A stretch of DNA of 64,000 nucleotides. It comes from Nitzschia sp. DOCU1 (lineage: Eukaryota; Bacillariophyta; Bacillariophyceae; Bacillariales; Bacillariaceae). Shown here in pieces: positions 53,760-64,000 of the stretch (position 1 is its first letter; each line of letters opens with the position of its first letter). A program made the position numbers and the translations under genes. The notes under the pieces were generated by a model. The model searched no databases, was not told where the DNA came from, and worked only from the letters and a program-made list of their open reading frames with translations. The DNA lies in the NCBI GenBank assembly GCA_951394045.1, contig OX595986.1, forward strand, positions 2,199,534 through 2,263,533. The letters run 5' to 3'.

Positions 53760-54584
53760 TGCACTACGCTGAAAGTAGGATGAAAGTTTGTAGTGTATGT
53801 AAATTGTGAATCTACTTTATCGCTCATCTATCGCTTCCAGATCTTGGAGTCTTCCCTCCATTCCTCCTCTTATGCGTTGAACGGATATTGATTGCAACTC
53901 GAACCAATCTAGAGCATTGAATCTCCTTCTACTCTCTAGCTAGGAGCCGTTGGAACTATGGTTCCAGTAGTAACGTCGACGGCTCGCCGTGCTCGCACCG
54001 ACGGCGCGTCATTGCTCGTCAGCTGCGCCGGCCTTGCTCGTCTGTCCATGCGTCCACGAACGTCCGACCAAGTCGACCTCAGCTTAGGTATGTATGTATG
54101 TACTACACGTAGGCCATTGTGTGTACGGTATCATGCTAACTACCTGTTAGTTCTAGAGGGGTATTCTAGTGTACGCTGAAAGTAGGATGAAAGTTTGTAG
54201 TGTATGTAAATTGTGAATCTACTTTATTGCTCATCTATCGCTTCCAGATCTTGGAGTCTTCCCTCCATTCCTCCTCTTATGCGTTGAACGGATATTGATT
54301 GCAACTCCAACCAATCTAGAGCATTGAATCTCCTTCTACTCTCTAGCTAGGAGCCGTTGGAACTATGGTTCCAGTAGTAACGTCGACGGCTCGCCGCGCT
54401 CGCACCGACGGCGCGTCATTGCTCGTCAGCTGCGCCGGCCTTGCTCGTCTGTCCATGCGTCCACGAACGTCCGACCAAGTCGACCTCAGCTTAGGTATGT
54501 ATGTATGTACTACACGTAGGCCATTGTGTGTATGGTATCGTGCTAACTACCTGTTAGTTCTAGAGGGGTATTCTAGTGTACTGC
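53760..54584 (-). repeat. Tandem pair of 3' LTRs of gypsy B
   Basis: Two LTR copies in direct order, period 407 bp (CGCTGAAAG at 53767 and 54174). The outer ends are intact (TGCACTACG at 53760 and GTACTGCA ending 54584). The inner junction reads GTGTACGCTG: the two LTR ends are joined at a shared TAC, with the terminal bases lost. About five substitutions separate the copies. Each holds a short GTAT microsatellite. Compared with the gypsy A LTR, the GAACGTT-repeat section is missing. Confidence 0.9.
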
Positions 54585-54615
54585 ATGCGCCCCCATGACA
54601 AGGGCTTCTAAGAGC

Positions 54616-57600
54616 TCACTCGTCATCAGCATCGCGTTCCTCGTACGGATGCAAATTCCGGATATTGTATGTTTGCTGTACTGCTCCTTTCCTAATGCGA
54701 ATAGAGCCGTTGTCATTAATGTACACGATCTCATACGGACCGCTATAAGGATTTGTCCCATACTTGCGGGATTGTTCATTACGGACCATTACCTTTTGTC
54801 CTACGCGATACCGGTAAACTCTTCGCGTCTTGTTTTCAGCTTCGTTATTTTGGATAATACGAGATTGTTTTCGTTCCTTAATTAATTTCCAGTTAGCTTC
54901 GAACCGGGTATTGAGAATAGCGTCGCGGCCAAACACGAGTTGTGATGGTGTCGCTTGCATTGTGGTGTGATACGTTGCGCGCACTGCGAACATAGTGGCT
55001 GCGAGGACTCCGTCCAGTGACTCAGTGTCTTCGGAGTTTTGCAACTCGAAGGTGCGAATCATGTTCCCGATGGTTTGGTGAACTCGCTCGATAATTGAAT
55101 TAGCTTGCGGATTTCGCGCTGTGATTGGCTTGGTCATTACGCCATAATCTTCGCGCACCATTCTTCGGAATTCTCCCATGAATTCAGTTCCGCGGTCATA
55201 AATAATCTTCTGTGGCCACGGGTATCGTGTGAACCACGCCATTTCGGCCGCACTGGCTATCGAAAAGGCTTCCTTATTCGCTATACGCACCATCTCGAAC
55301 CATCCGGTTGCGGGATCTATCATAGTGAGACACCACAGTTGTAGTGTCTTTTTACTACCTAGTTGTTTTATCTTATATGGACCTATCAGGTCGACACATA
55401 GCGTATCCCAGGGGTCGATCTCCGCCGCCTTGGGTGGAAGGTGTCCGTACTTGATCGTCTTTCGCTTCGTTAGCTGACATGTAGGACACGACTTGCAAAT
55501 CCGCTCGATGTCGCCGCGGATGTTCTTCCAGTAGAAGTGTTGTCGAATTGTTTGTTCGGTACGTGTCTCTCCCGGGTGACAGAGCATCTCGTGATACCAC
55601 TTGACGCACCATTTCTGGAGACTCGTTGGGAGAACAATCTTGTCCTCTCGTACTATTAGTTCTCGTTTCTTTCCGCCCCCACGATAGACTTTAACTGAAT
55701 ATCGCGGGTTTGTACGTACTTTGGATAATAAGGCGCGGTCGGCATTCTGCATGCGCGCTATGTTCTTGTAAGTGAGGGGGAATGCATCGCGCGGTAACTC
55801 GTCGCCCGCCAAAAACTCATTTACGTGAGATTCGGGGAAAGCTCTATCGTCGAGATCAAGTCGACTAAGCGCGTCCGCAACGACGTTATGTTCGCCCTTG
55901 ATGTAGACGAGTTCGGGGCCAAACTCCTCAATTAAGAGGCGCCAACGCATGACGCGCTCCGTGTTAAATTCTTTATACGTGAGATTTTTATGGTCTGTGA
56001 AGACTTTGATTCGCTGTCCCAAAAGGATATTGCAAAATTCCTTAAGTGTTTCGACGATAGCTAAGAGCTCTCTTTCCGTCGTAGTGTAGCGCGTTTGCGC
56101 CGGGTTTAGTTTTCGACTATAGAACGCAATCGGTTTCCCGCGTTGCGATAACACTGCACCTAGCTGAGTATGACTAGCATCGGTGTGTATTTCGAAAGGT
56201 ATGTTGAAATCGGGGTATGTTAGTAGTGTCTGCTTACTTATTATTCGTTTCATCGTGTCGAAGGCATTCTGCTCGACCGGACCCCATTGCCATTTGGCTT
56301 CTTTAGAAGTTAGCGCACTCAGAGGGGCTAGGACTTCGGAGCGACGAATCCACATGTCGCGGTAGTAGTTAACTACGCCTATGAACTTACGTAGCTCGCG
56401 TTTGTTAGTAGGTGCTTTCATAGCGTGCATAGCTTCTACTTTCTTTGCGACTGGTTGGATTCCGTCTCGCGTTATCCAGTACCCAAGATACTCCAATTCG
56501 CCTCGGGCAAAGAAGGATTTTCGGGCATTCACCTTAAGACCGGTGTCATGTAGACGTTTGAAAATGACTTCTAGTTTCTCTAGGTGGTCATTAAAATCGC
56601 CTTTAGTTAATTCTAGTAGATCGTCGATGTACACTCGTACGTACTCTAGATCTTCAAAGAGGGTGCCCATTTTCTCTTGGAAAATGTCGGGACTATTCGA
56701 GAGTCCCATCGGTAAGCGTTGCATTTCGTACTTACCCCAAGGGAGTACGATAGTACATAGCTTCTTACTGTCTGGGCTTAACTCTATATGGTAGTAACCC
56801 ATGTTGAGGTCGAGACTCGTCGCATACTGAAAGCCCTCTAGCTTCATCAGTAAGTCCTGAATCTTCGGGATTGGATACGGCTTGCGTTTAATCCGTTTGT
56901 TCAATTCTCGGAAATCGTTGATGAATCGAACTGTTCCATCCTTTTTGGGGATGATAAAGGTGGGCGCACCCCATTCGGAGCAGTTCACCTTTTTGAGTAC
57001 TCCAACTTGACAGAGTCGTTCGACTTCATCGCGGAGGGTACGCTCGTACGCCTTCGGTACAGGGTACGCTCTAGCATGGTACGGCTTGGCACCTTCTACT
57101 AGTTCGATATCATAGGGGGCCCCGCGCCATCGGCCGAGGGTTCCATCGAATAGGGTCTGGTATTTTGTCAGTAGCTGTTCTAGCTTACTTTGCTCATCCT
57201 TACTAAGGTGAGTTTGCTCTCTAGCGATGCTACGTGCATCGGCTTTCTCGTACTTGGCGTCGAGAATTTCCTTGACGCGATCCGACATCTCGTCAACGTG
57301 TCCGCGTTCATGTACATGATACGACGTTGCCGGCGTCGCACTTATTTCTTTCATTGGCATGTGTGCATCGTCCCATTCTACTTCCATAGCTTTGAAGTCG
57401 ATCACTAGACCTAGCTCTTGCATGAGGTCTCTGCCTATAATCATATCATAGTTACCTAGATCGTCCGCTAGGTGAAAGTCCCACTCGATCAATCGATCGT
57501 CGTGCAGTTCTGGTAGACTGAGTTGCGTGGTCACGCGCTCAGTGCACTCATAGCTCCCGCTCATAGTCGTGAATACAGTAGTTGCCTTTTGAGTTTTTAT

Positions 57601-57977
57601 CCTTAATTTACGAGCACTGCTCTTCTTCCAGAGACAGCCGCTACCGCCAGAGTCAAGAAGTGCCTTGACGGTTACTACTTGTTGCCGCCGTCCGCCGCGT
57701 TGATTAACACAAGCAAACGTGATCGGCACGAGATGGCTTGTTTTTTTTGTCGTTTGTTAGAGCCTGCGGTTTGACTACCTCGAATCTTACTTAACAAATA
57801 AAGCTCGCGCTCGCGCTGTGCTTCCGCCAGACATGCATCGAGAGAGCTGAAACTTCGAGATTTCCCTGCATGTGATTTTTGCAAATTTTGTGTTACGCTT
57901 GTTTCGCAAGCGCTATTGTAAAACGATTCCATATGTTGGACATCGTCCCTATGGATAGAACTAGTGTAACCGTTCAA
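54616..57977 (-). pseudogene. Gypsy B Pol, RT intact, one frameshift near the protease
   Basis: From 57729 down to 54616 one frame of 1,037 codons encodes protease (LLDSGGSG), RT with an intact YIDD, RNase H (HTDASHTQLGAVL) and integrase (HHCC region, DLIGPY, DRGTEF, NSIIERVHQ, then the C-terminal region missing its frame in gypsy A). The N-terminal part lies in another frame, 57977-57675, which is in frame with gag across the UGA. An A8 run near 57742-57749 accounts for the shift: relative to gypsy A the stretch is 2 nt longer. So the enzyme domains are intact but are not joined to gag unless slippage occurs at A8. Confidence 0.9.
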
Positions 57978-58034
57978 TTCATCACTAGTATTATTATTAT
58001 TGTTATCACACGTAGTATCAACCGGCTCACACCG

Positions 58035-58460
58035 TCAATCCATTTCGACATCGCTGCCGCTGCTGACACTGAGTTTGTTGAAATCGGGGAGATCGTTGAG
58101 ATCATCCATGTCGTAGTTGAAATTATCCATCGAGGGAGGATCCTCGGCCTTGCGTTTCTTTGCAGATTGCTTGACCGCGTTGTCGACCATCGACTTAATG
58201 TAGGCGTGGAGCTCGCCCGTTTTCTTTTTCTTCTCGCCGTCGCTGTCTCCATCACTGCGACGCCAAGTTTTGTTTTCAAAGCGGGCCTTTTTGAAGCGAC
58301 CGCCGACATTCGAGTGGGCAGCCGCCATTTTCTTCGCCTGGTCCTTTAGAATAAGGCAATCATGGGTAGCATGGGTATTGTTAGCACCATGATAAAGACA
58401 ATCATATTTGGCCTTACCGTCGGTTCCCGCTCTCGGGCCTCCGCGCTTCCTCTTCGAGGG
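58035..58460 (-). pseudogene. Gypsy B gag, C-terminal third only
   Basis: Matches gypsy A Gag from SKRKRGGPRAG through the zinc-knuckle-like CLYHGANNTHATHDC to the acidic C-terminus, ending at TGA 58035-58037 followed by CGG. Upstream of 58460 the frame continues into satellite sequence, giving a chimeric ORF to 58673 that starts within the repeat. Confidence 0.88.
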
Positions 58461-59515
58461 AACTAACAAGAATTGGTTGAGTAGTGGCAGTTCAAGTGCT
58501 CTTGTCGTGCAAAGAGATCGCATGACCTCCCCAAACTCACCTTTTACGCGTCGTCTCCAGACTGCAGCATCCTCGACATTTAGAAACTTACTATCCATTT
58601 GGTACATTGATGGATGGAGGCTTGCACCCAAGAACAAAATAAAACTATCAAGAATTGGTTGAGTAGTGGCCATTCAAGTGCTCTTGTCGTGCAAAGAGAT
58701 CGCATGACCTCCCCAAACTCACCTTTTACGCGTCGTCTCCAGACTGCAGCATCCTCGACATTTAGAAACTTACTATCCATTTGGTACATTGATGGATGGA
58801 GGCTTGCACCCAAGAACAAAATAAAACTATCAAGAATTGGTTGAGTAGTGGCCATTCAAGTGCTCTTGTCATGCAAAGAGCTTGCATGACTGCCCAAAAC
58901 TTACCTTTGTCCGTCATCTCACGCATGTCATCCCCAGGTCAAGGCTTTGTAGACATTTAGAAACTTGATCAACCTTCTCTCCATTGAAAGCCAGAAGCAT
59001 GGACTCAACAAAGAAATAAATCCGGCAGGAAATGGTGGAGTAGTTGTCGACCAAGTGCTCGTGTGCAGCAAAGAGCTGGTATGGCCTCTCGAAACTCACA
59101 TTTCGCACATCGTCTTCAGCTCGAGGCATTGTAGACATTTAGAAACTTAATTGTCCTTTTCTCCATTGAAAGCTGGAGGCATGGACTCAACAATGAAATA
59201 AATCGGGCAAGAGTTGGTGGAGTAGTCATCGACCAAGTGTTCGTGTGCCCCAAAGAGCTCGTGCAGCCTCTCCAAACTCGCATTTCACACATCGTCTCCA
59301 GCTTGAGGCATTGTAGACATTTAGAAACTTAATTGTCCTTTTCCCCATTGAAAGCTGGAGGCATGGACTCAACAACAAAATAAATTGGGCAAGAATTGGT
59401 GGAGTAGTCATCGACCAAGTGCTCGTGTGCCGCAAAGAGCTGGTATGGCCTCTCAAAACTCACATTTCGCACATTGTCTCCAGCTCGAGGCATTGTAGAC
59501 TTTTAGAAACTTACA
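58461..59515. repeat. 182-bp satellite, right array with diverged edge
   Basis: Two good units (TGGATGGAGGCTTGCACCC at 58611 and 58793) are followed by at least three diverged units marked by CATGGACTCAACAA at 58999, 59180 and 59362, still spaced 181-182 bp. The array ends near 59515 (CTTTTAGAAACTTACAGAGAG). Confidence 0.9.
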
Positions 59516-61749
59516 GAGAGAGGGCTGGTTAGTAGGCCATTGCTGATGGAACATGATCGCAAGCAAGCAATTCTCACCTTGGACATGTAATCGGGCTACT
59601 ACACTGGTTAGTTAAAACATTGCTGAACTTGAAGCCGACAGGAGAATAGCATGCATTGTCGCCTCCAATGAACTCAAACCCCCGGTTGGCATTAGGGAAT
59701 AATTTCAAACAATGAAGTCAATCCTCCAACCACTAATGGTGGTGTTTTATCCAAGAAACTCCCTCATCATCAACAGGGAATGGAGACGAGAAGTGACAAG
59801 AATCCGGCAGGGACTCTTAAGAAGGATGATTGGAGGAAAGAAACAGCAGCAGTACAACTGCTTGTTGAACAAAACCATGGCGCAACAAGAAAAACAACAG
59901 CCAAGGGGGGGGGGGGGGGGGGGGGGCACTGGTCCCAACACACCATGGGCTTACTATGGATTAGGGTAGTCACCATTGAACCAGAAAGAAATTGGCAGCA
60001 ATCAACAAACTTGCCACCATGGTCAATTGCTTTTTGCAAAATTGCCACCGAAGAGTTTTTTGTGGTGGGCTACATAGGCGGAAAATGTACAGTTCACTAC
60101 TACTTCTTCTCGAAAAAGAACTCTAATGTCCCTAGACTTAGTCCTGCATCATATAGGCATGTACATATATTTGTGACGTAGAGTCAGCGAACTATAGAAG
60201 AAAATCATATATTTTGCAAGGATCCTGGGAGGGAGTTCTGCCTAGCAATTCTCATGGGAATTTTGAAGTCCTTCAGGTACTCCCCGCATGATATAATCAA
60301 TGGCGGGACAAAAATTATACAGACTTGGGATTCCCTGCCGGCCGCTTGGTACGACTGGCACGAATAATACGACACGACTGCATGCGAACAAGGCCACGCC
60401 GCCGCCGAAGCCGACGCTACTATGAAATCGTCGGCACCACTATTTCTACTGCTAAGTTCCCACCCGCCATTTGCCCTTGTGCATGGCGGCGATGTGCAAG
60501 AAGCACCCCCCTCAACTATACTGCCCCCAGGAAGCAAGATTACAAACTCGTCCTAGATTATAGGCGGTACTAATAGTGGCTGGGCCTCCGTTCTAAGAAT
60601 AATCTAGTACCTAGTCAACCCGTTAAAACTAAAGCTAGAGAGCATCAACTTTGGCAGCCTTCATTGTTGCTGGTTGTCATCTTATTAGGAGTCATTGTTC
60701 TTGTCCATCCTTGTTATGCTGCTGCCGACTCCAGGCGACCTGCCCCTTTCTTGTTCTTCATTCGTTCGTTCCTTTTCTTTACAATGGAATCAGGATTCCT
60801 GTGCGCCGTCATCATCGTTCTCTAATTCTTTTGAGACTTTCAATATGCCAAGTATGGAAGGTGCTCAGCAATTTTGACAAGCACAAAAAGCATCCCCCGT
60901 TTGCATGCCACCGTTTCCCAGAAGGAATAAAAGCGAGGACTGCTATGTTGGTTGTGATTCCTGATTGGCTACACCCGTCATTTGTTTGCCTTATTCTTCC
61001 ATTAATGGATGATTGTTGTCGGGTGGAACAATATTCCTGATGGCTTGTTTCATTATTTCGTAACTTGTCCCGCATTACATCGTTCAGAATAGCAAAGACA
61101 AACGCAGTGAGTAAAGGAGTGGTGGGTGAGCAATTCGATCCGCATATGCGTCATCCAAATACTGAATCCAACTCATCATGCTTACCTTTGGTACAACACG
61201 ATTTCCCGCCGCCATTGCGTGTTTGACTCGACTTGACCGAAGGCATTGGTGGTGGAATGGTCATTGGCAGAAATGCTCATCCCTTTTGTCTTGCAGTAGA
61301 AAGCTGGCGAGAAGGGAGTTATTGGGCGCGGATGCAACATGACTGCCCCCTTCTTATACACTACAGGCAGACCAATTAATTGTCTTGAATTCACACTTGC
61401 TCATAGTCCATAACAATAAAGATGACAAGATGCATTGTCGTTCTTAATGTTTTCTTTGTGTGGTTGAGATACACGTAATATTTAGCGCGCAGGGACTCTC
61501 CTCTATAACGGTTCTCAGTAGTAAGAACTTCGTTATTCCGATCCATCCTCTCCTCTACATATTTCTTAAGTAGTAATAACGGTATAACACGTACTGAAAA
61601 ATCTTATACGATACTCGGACGCCTCTACGTAAAAAAATTGCCCATTATCCATCAAAATATGGAATAAATTGTCCTCTCGATTTACGACCAATAGCACATA
61701 CTACTCAGCAGCATCGAATATTGATGCTTCTTGCAGCCTCGTAACAGTT
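59511..61749. other. Intergenic, no convincing gene
   Basis: Contains a 22-base G run at 59905-59926, a possible G-quadruplex and a likely length-variable site. ORFs up to about 130 codons overlap on both strands and show no known motif. Confidence 0.45.
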
Positions 61750-62067
61750 ATGGGTGGTCACAGTGCTTGGAGGAAGCGAGTCGCAGCTGGTGAGCCGGCG
61801 AAGGGTGCAGGGGGAGCTATTCTCCGACACCGCCCTCGTTTGGGAAGAAAAGGCGAAGACCTTAAACTAAATAGAAAAGGGAACATCGCAGGTGGGAATC
61901 CAAAAAAGAAGAAGTCGAAGAAAGTGATCGAGCAAGGACGCGCATGTGCAGACGAACAAGATAATAAGACCATCCATCCGACTCAGATGGTAGCTACAAT
62001 TGCGGGTTTCGTGGTGTTCATACTGTTTGTGACTACAGGGGCAATGCATTCGTTTCTATTTCGATAG
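61750..62067 (+). CDS. Small tail-anchored-like membrane protein (105 aa)
   Basis: ATG 61750 opens a basic, glycine-rich protein (MGGHSAWRKRVAAGEP, later LKLNRKGNIAGG and PKKKKSKK) ending in one hydrophobic helix, MVATIAGFVVFILFVTTGAM, and HSFLFR. A soluble basic part plus a single C-terminal helix is the layout of tail-anchored ER proteins such as RAMP4/SERP1, and RKGNIAG recalls the RGNV of that family, but the match is weak. It is tail to tail with the ABC transporter gene (34-bp gap). It may be a real small gene; no homology was tested. Confidence 0.5.
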   Translation: MGGHSAWRKRVAAGEPAKGAGGAILRHRPRLGRKGEDLKLNRKGNIAGGNPKKKKSKKVIEQGRACADEQDNKTIHPTQMVATIAGFVVFILFVTTGAMHSFLFR

Positions 62068-62101
62068 CAGCATATTTGCAGTGGATTGCTGCATGCAACT
62101 T

Positions 62102-64000
62102 TTACCGTAAAGAGATTGTTTCGTTGGAAGCTCTTGCAAAGATTCCTTGCTCGCGGGCAAGAGCAGCGTACAGGCTGTTGCCTTTCTGTAGCAATTCTTC
62201 TGGGTGGCCTTCCTCGACAATCTCTCCGCCGTCTAGAACGACCACGCGGTTCACGTCCAATGCACGGACAACTCCCAAACGGTGTGTGACCATCACCATG
62301 CTCTCTGTGTGTTCCATCGCCCTTTGCAATGACTCGACTACCTTTTTCTCCGACATGGTGTCCAGAGCGGCAGTGGGCTCGTCTGAATATTCGATCCGCA
62401 AATGTGAAAACAGACGATACCAATGAGTTTCCACATGGTTTGCCTCGCATGCGGCGGGTAGCACTTACCTAACAGTAGAACTTGAGGTGATCGTATCAAT
62501 GCTCTAGCAATCGCGACACGCTGTCGTTGTCCGCCCGAAAGCGACCGTCCACCCTCTCCTATCCTTGTTTCCAAGTCAAGACCGAGTTCGTTTCCAGGTT
62601 CCACCGACAGTCCTGCTAACCGCAGACTCTTGGAAACTGCCTTTCGATAATTGTCGCTATAGATCGGCGCGCCAGTCGTAGGATCCGTTGCGTCTTTCTC
62701 CACTCCGTACAGGACATTTTCCATCAGACTCATGGGGAAAACGTGGGGTTCCTGTTCGACAACCGCAATCTTTCCCGCAGTTTCAGCTCGGGTTAGATTT
62801 CTCAGATCCTCGTCACCAATTTTAATGGATCCTTCCGAAGGATCATAGAAACGCATCAAGCTCCGTAGCATTGAGCTCTTTCCACTTCCACTCCGACCGA
62901 CTAGTGCAACTCTGTCTCCTGGGTAGATGTCGAGGTTGATATTGGACAAAGCTGGTCGTTCCATGGCCTCGTACACCAGTTTAACATTTTTCATGGAAAT
63001 TATAGGCAGCTTGGCGTCGGTGTCGCCATTGACTTTTGTCAGCGCGTCCTGGGGCATTTTCAATGGTTCTTTGACAACTTGCTTCGGAGGATCACGGACA
63101 GCCGGCATGCGCTTGATGAGATCAAAAACACTAGTTGAAGCACCAACAGCTTGCTGGATTTTCGCCCATTGGTCTCCGACTTCGTTTGACGATTCCAACA
63201 CAAAGTTGGTGTAAAACATGAATGTTGTAAGCTGTCCCGCGGGAAGGCCCCCTGATTTTCCAACAACCCAGCAGGCTAGTAAAAGTCCGACATGCAGAAT
63301 CGTTTGCAAGGAGTCGCTTAAGAATTTGTGCGTGCCGTAGGCCCAGGCCTGTACCTCCTCCAGTTCCAAAGCTTTGCCCTGAGCTCCCTCATATTTGTCA
63401 GACTCGACTTCGATACCGTCAAAAGCCCGCACAGTTTCACTCATCGAGAACGAGGTCTCGGCGACTGCCGTTCCCTCTGCAAATGTGTCCTGTACCTTTT
63501 CAGCCAATTCTCTCGCAAATTCACCGTAGATTGCCGACAACCAGCCGACAAGCAAAACTCCTAGAAACGTCCATAGGGACAGTTTGGGTGAAATTTTGAC
63601 CAAATAAATGGAGCCAAACACAAACTGCGCGAATTGCCTCAAAACAACATTAACATGGTAGCTGATCACTTGGCCAATTTTATTTACATCCGAGTTTAGA
63701 CGACTCAACAAATACCCAACTTCGTTCGAGTCGAAAAACGCTGCCTCCTGCAACAAGAGACTCCGATGCAGCTTGACCCGAACATTGTAGTTGGCACGAC
63801 TTCCTGTAAACGTTCGGTGAGATTGGCTTCATCGACGACCGTTTATTCGATTCCTCGACTACTTACCCCCGATCCAAAAAAGTGCTCCTCGTAGACCAGT
63901 GAAGAGTGCTGCTAAAATGCTACTGACGCTGAGACCCACAAATGCGTGAATTAGCTCCCCTCGCGTCGCTGACAGAGTTGCGACACATTGAATGCATTTG
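62102..64000 (-). CDS. ABCB-type (TAP/MDR-like) ABC transporter, 3' part
   Basis: Half-transporter with membrane domain then ATPase; its 5' part is beyond the window. Exons seen: >64000-63867, 63803-62469, 62382-62102; introns 63 bp (GTAAGT...TTTACAG) and 86 bp (GTAAGT...ATTCAG). The joins give FWIG-G-SRANYN and VLLL-DEPTAALD. Membrane helices include LIHAFVGLSVSSILAALFTG and LWTFLGVLLVGWLSAIYG. The nucleotide-binding domain has Walker A GRSGSGKS, Q-loop VEQEPHVFP, signature LSGGQRQRVAIARAL, Walker B VLLLDEPTAALD (split by the last intron) and the switch His in VTHRL. All catalytic elements are present. The transported substrate and membrane cannot be told from this part. Confidence 0.92.

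Larger units (their letters stand above)
53760..58460 (-). mobile_element. Ty3/gypsy element B, truncated, inside the satellite
   Basis: Minus-strand copy of the same family as gypsy A. It keeps the last third of gag, all of pol and a doubled 3' LTR; the 5' LTR and most of gag are missing. Its gag end (58460) runs directly into satellite sequence, and satellite also flanks the LTR end, so it was probably inserted into the array and then lost its 5' part. Pol is very similar to gypsy A (a few percent amino-acid difference by eye), but the LTRs are clearly different in their U3-like half. Confidence 0.92.

Noticed and set aside
57675..57977. Separate small gene upstream of gypsy B pol
   Set aside because: It matches the N-terminus of gypsy A pol and is only detached by the A8 frameshift.
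60205..61075. Several 80-130-codon ORFs on both strands
   Set aside because: No motif, mutual overlap and no splice-site pattern supporting a gene.

Overview
The window looks like nuclear DNA of a diatom (stramenopile alga), probably a pennate one. Several proteins begin with a signal peptide whose predicted cleavage site is followed by Phe, as in stramenopile plastid presequences (SNA^FVLP, LS^FQP, GHA^FQG, GA^FRF). Introns are short (63-109 bp) with GTAAGT/GTGAGT donors and CAG or TAG acceptors. Gene content is typically algal, and the Ty1/copia and Ty3/gypsy elements resemble those common in diatoms. The species is not identified.

Layout. 1-11.3 kb: a decayed copia-type element whose 5' end lies outside the window, split between gag and pol by a nearly full-length Ty3/gypsy element (gypsy A, 945-6506, two 458-bp LTRs, 4-bp target duplication). 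11.3-15.3 kb: EF-hand/DUF3336/patatin lipase and pterin carbinolamine dehydratase, head to head. 15.68 kb: tRNA-Lys(CUU). 15.83-22.54 kb: a 6.7-kb DNA transposon with long terminal inverted repeats, TA target duplication, a roughly 1,070-residue DDE transposase and two unrecognised ORFs. 23-31 kb: tRNA-Gln(UUG), TTC38-like protein, a 544-bp MITE with TAA target duplication, DUF1517 protein, a second tRNA-Lys(CUU), amino-acid permease. 33-49.4 kb: a gene-dense host block with RRM/J-domain protein, TruB pseudouridine synthase, POLA2, tRNA-Lys(UUU), DUF501 protein, mitochondrial uL13, an ABC1K relative without a kinase core, a TL29-like lumenal peroxidase homologue without haem ligands, and GAPDH. 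49.4-59.5 kb: repeats, with a degraded gene, a 182-bp satellite and a second gypsy copy (gypsy B, minus strand) whose gag end is fused to the satellite. 61.7-64 kb: a small tail-anchored-like protein and the 3' part of an ABCB-type transporter.

Host genes often form head-to-head pairs over short spacers (lipase/PCD, TruB/POLA2, uL13/ABC1K-like). Plastid biology is well represented (TruB, DUF1517, ABC1K-like, TL29-like). The rest serve lipid turnover, replication, mitochondrial translation, glycolysis and transport; no single pathway joins them.

The most unusual items are: the large TIR transposon with intron-bearing, G-quadruplex-bearing TIRs and unexplained cargo ORFs; a conserved in-frame UGA-CGG between gag and pol of the gypsy family; the chimeric gypsy B/satellite locus with a tandem LTR; and two plastid proteins that keep their family scaffold but have lost the catalytic centre. 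Exon boundaries were placed by eye from splice consensus, reading frame and family alignment remembered from general knowledge. No similarity search was run.
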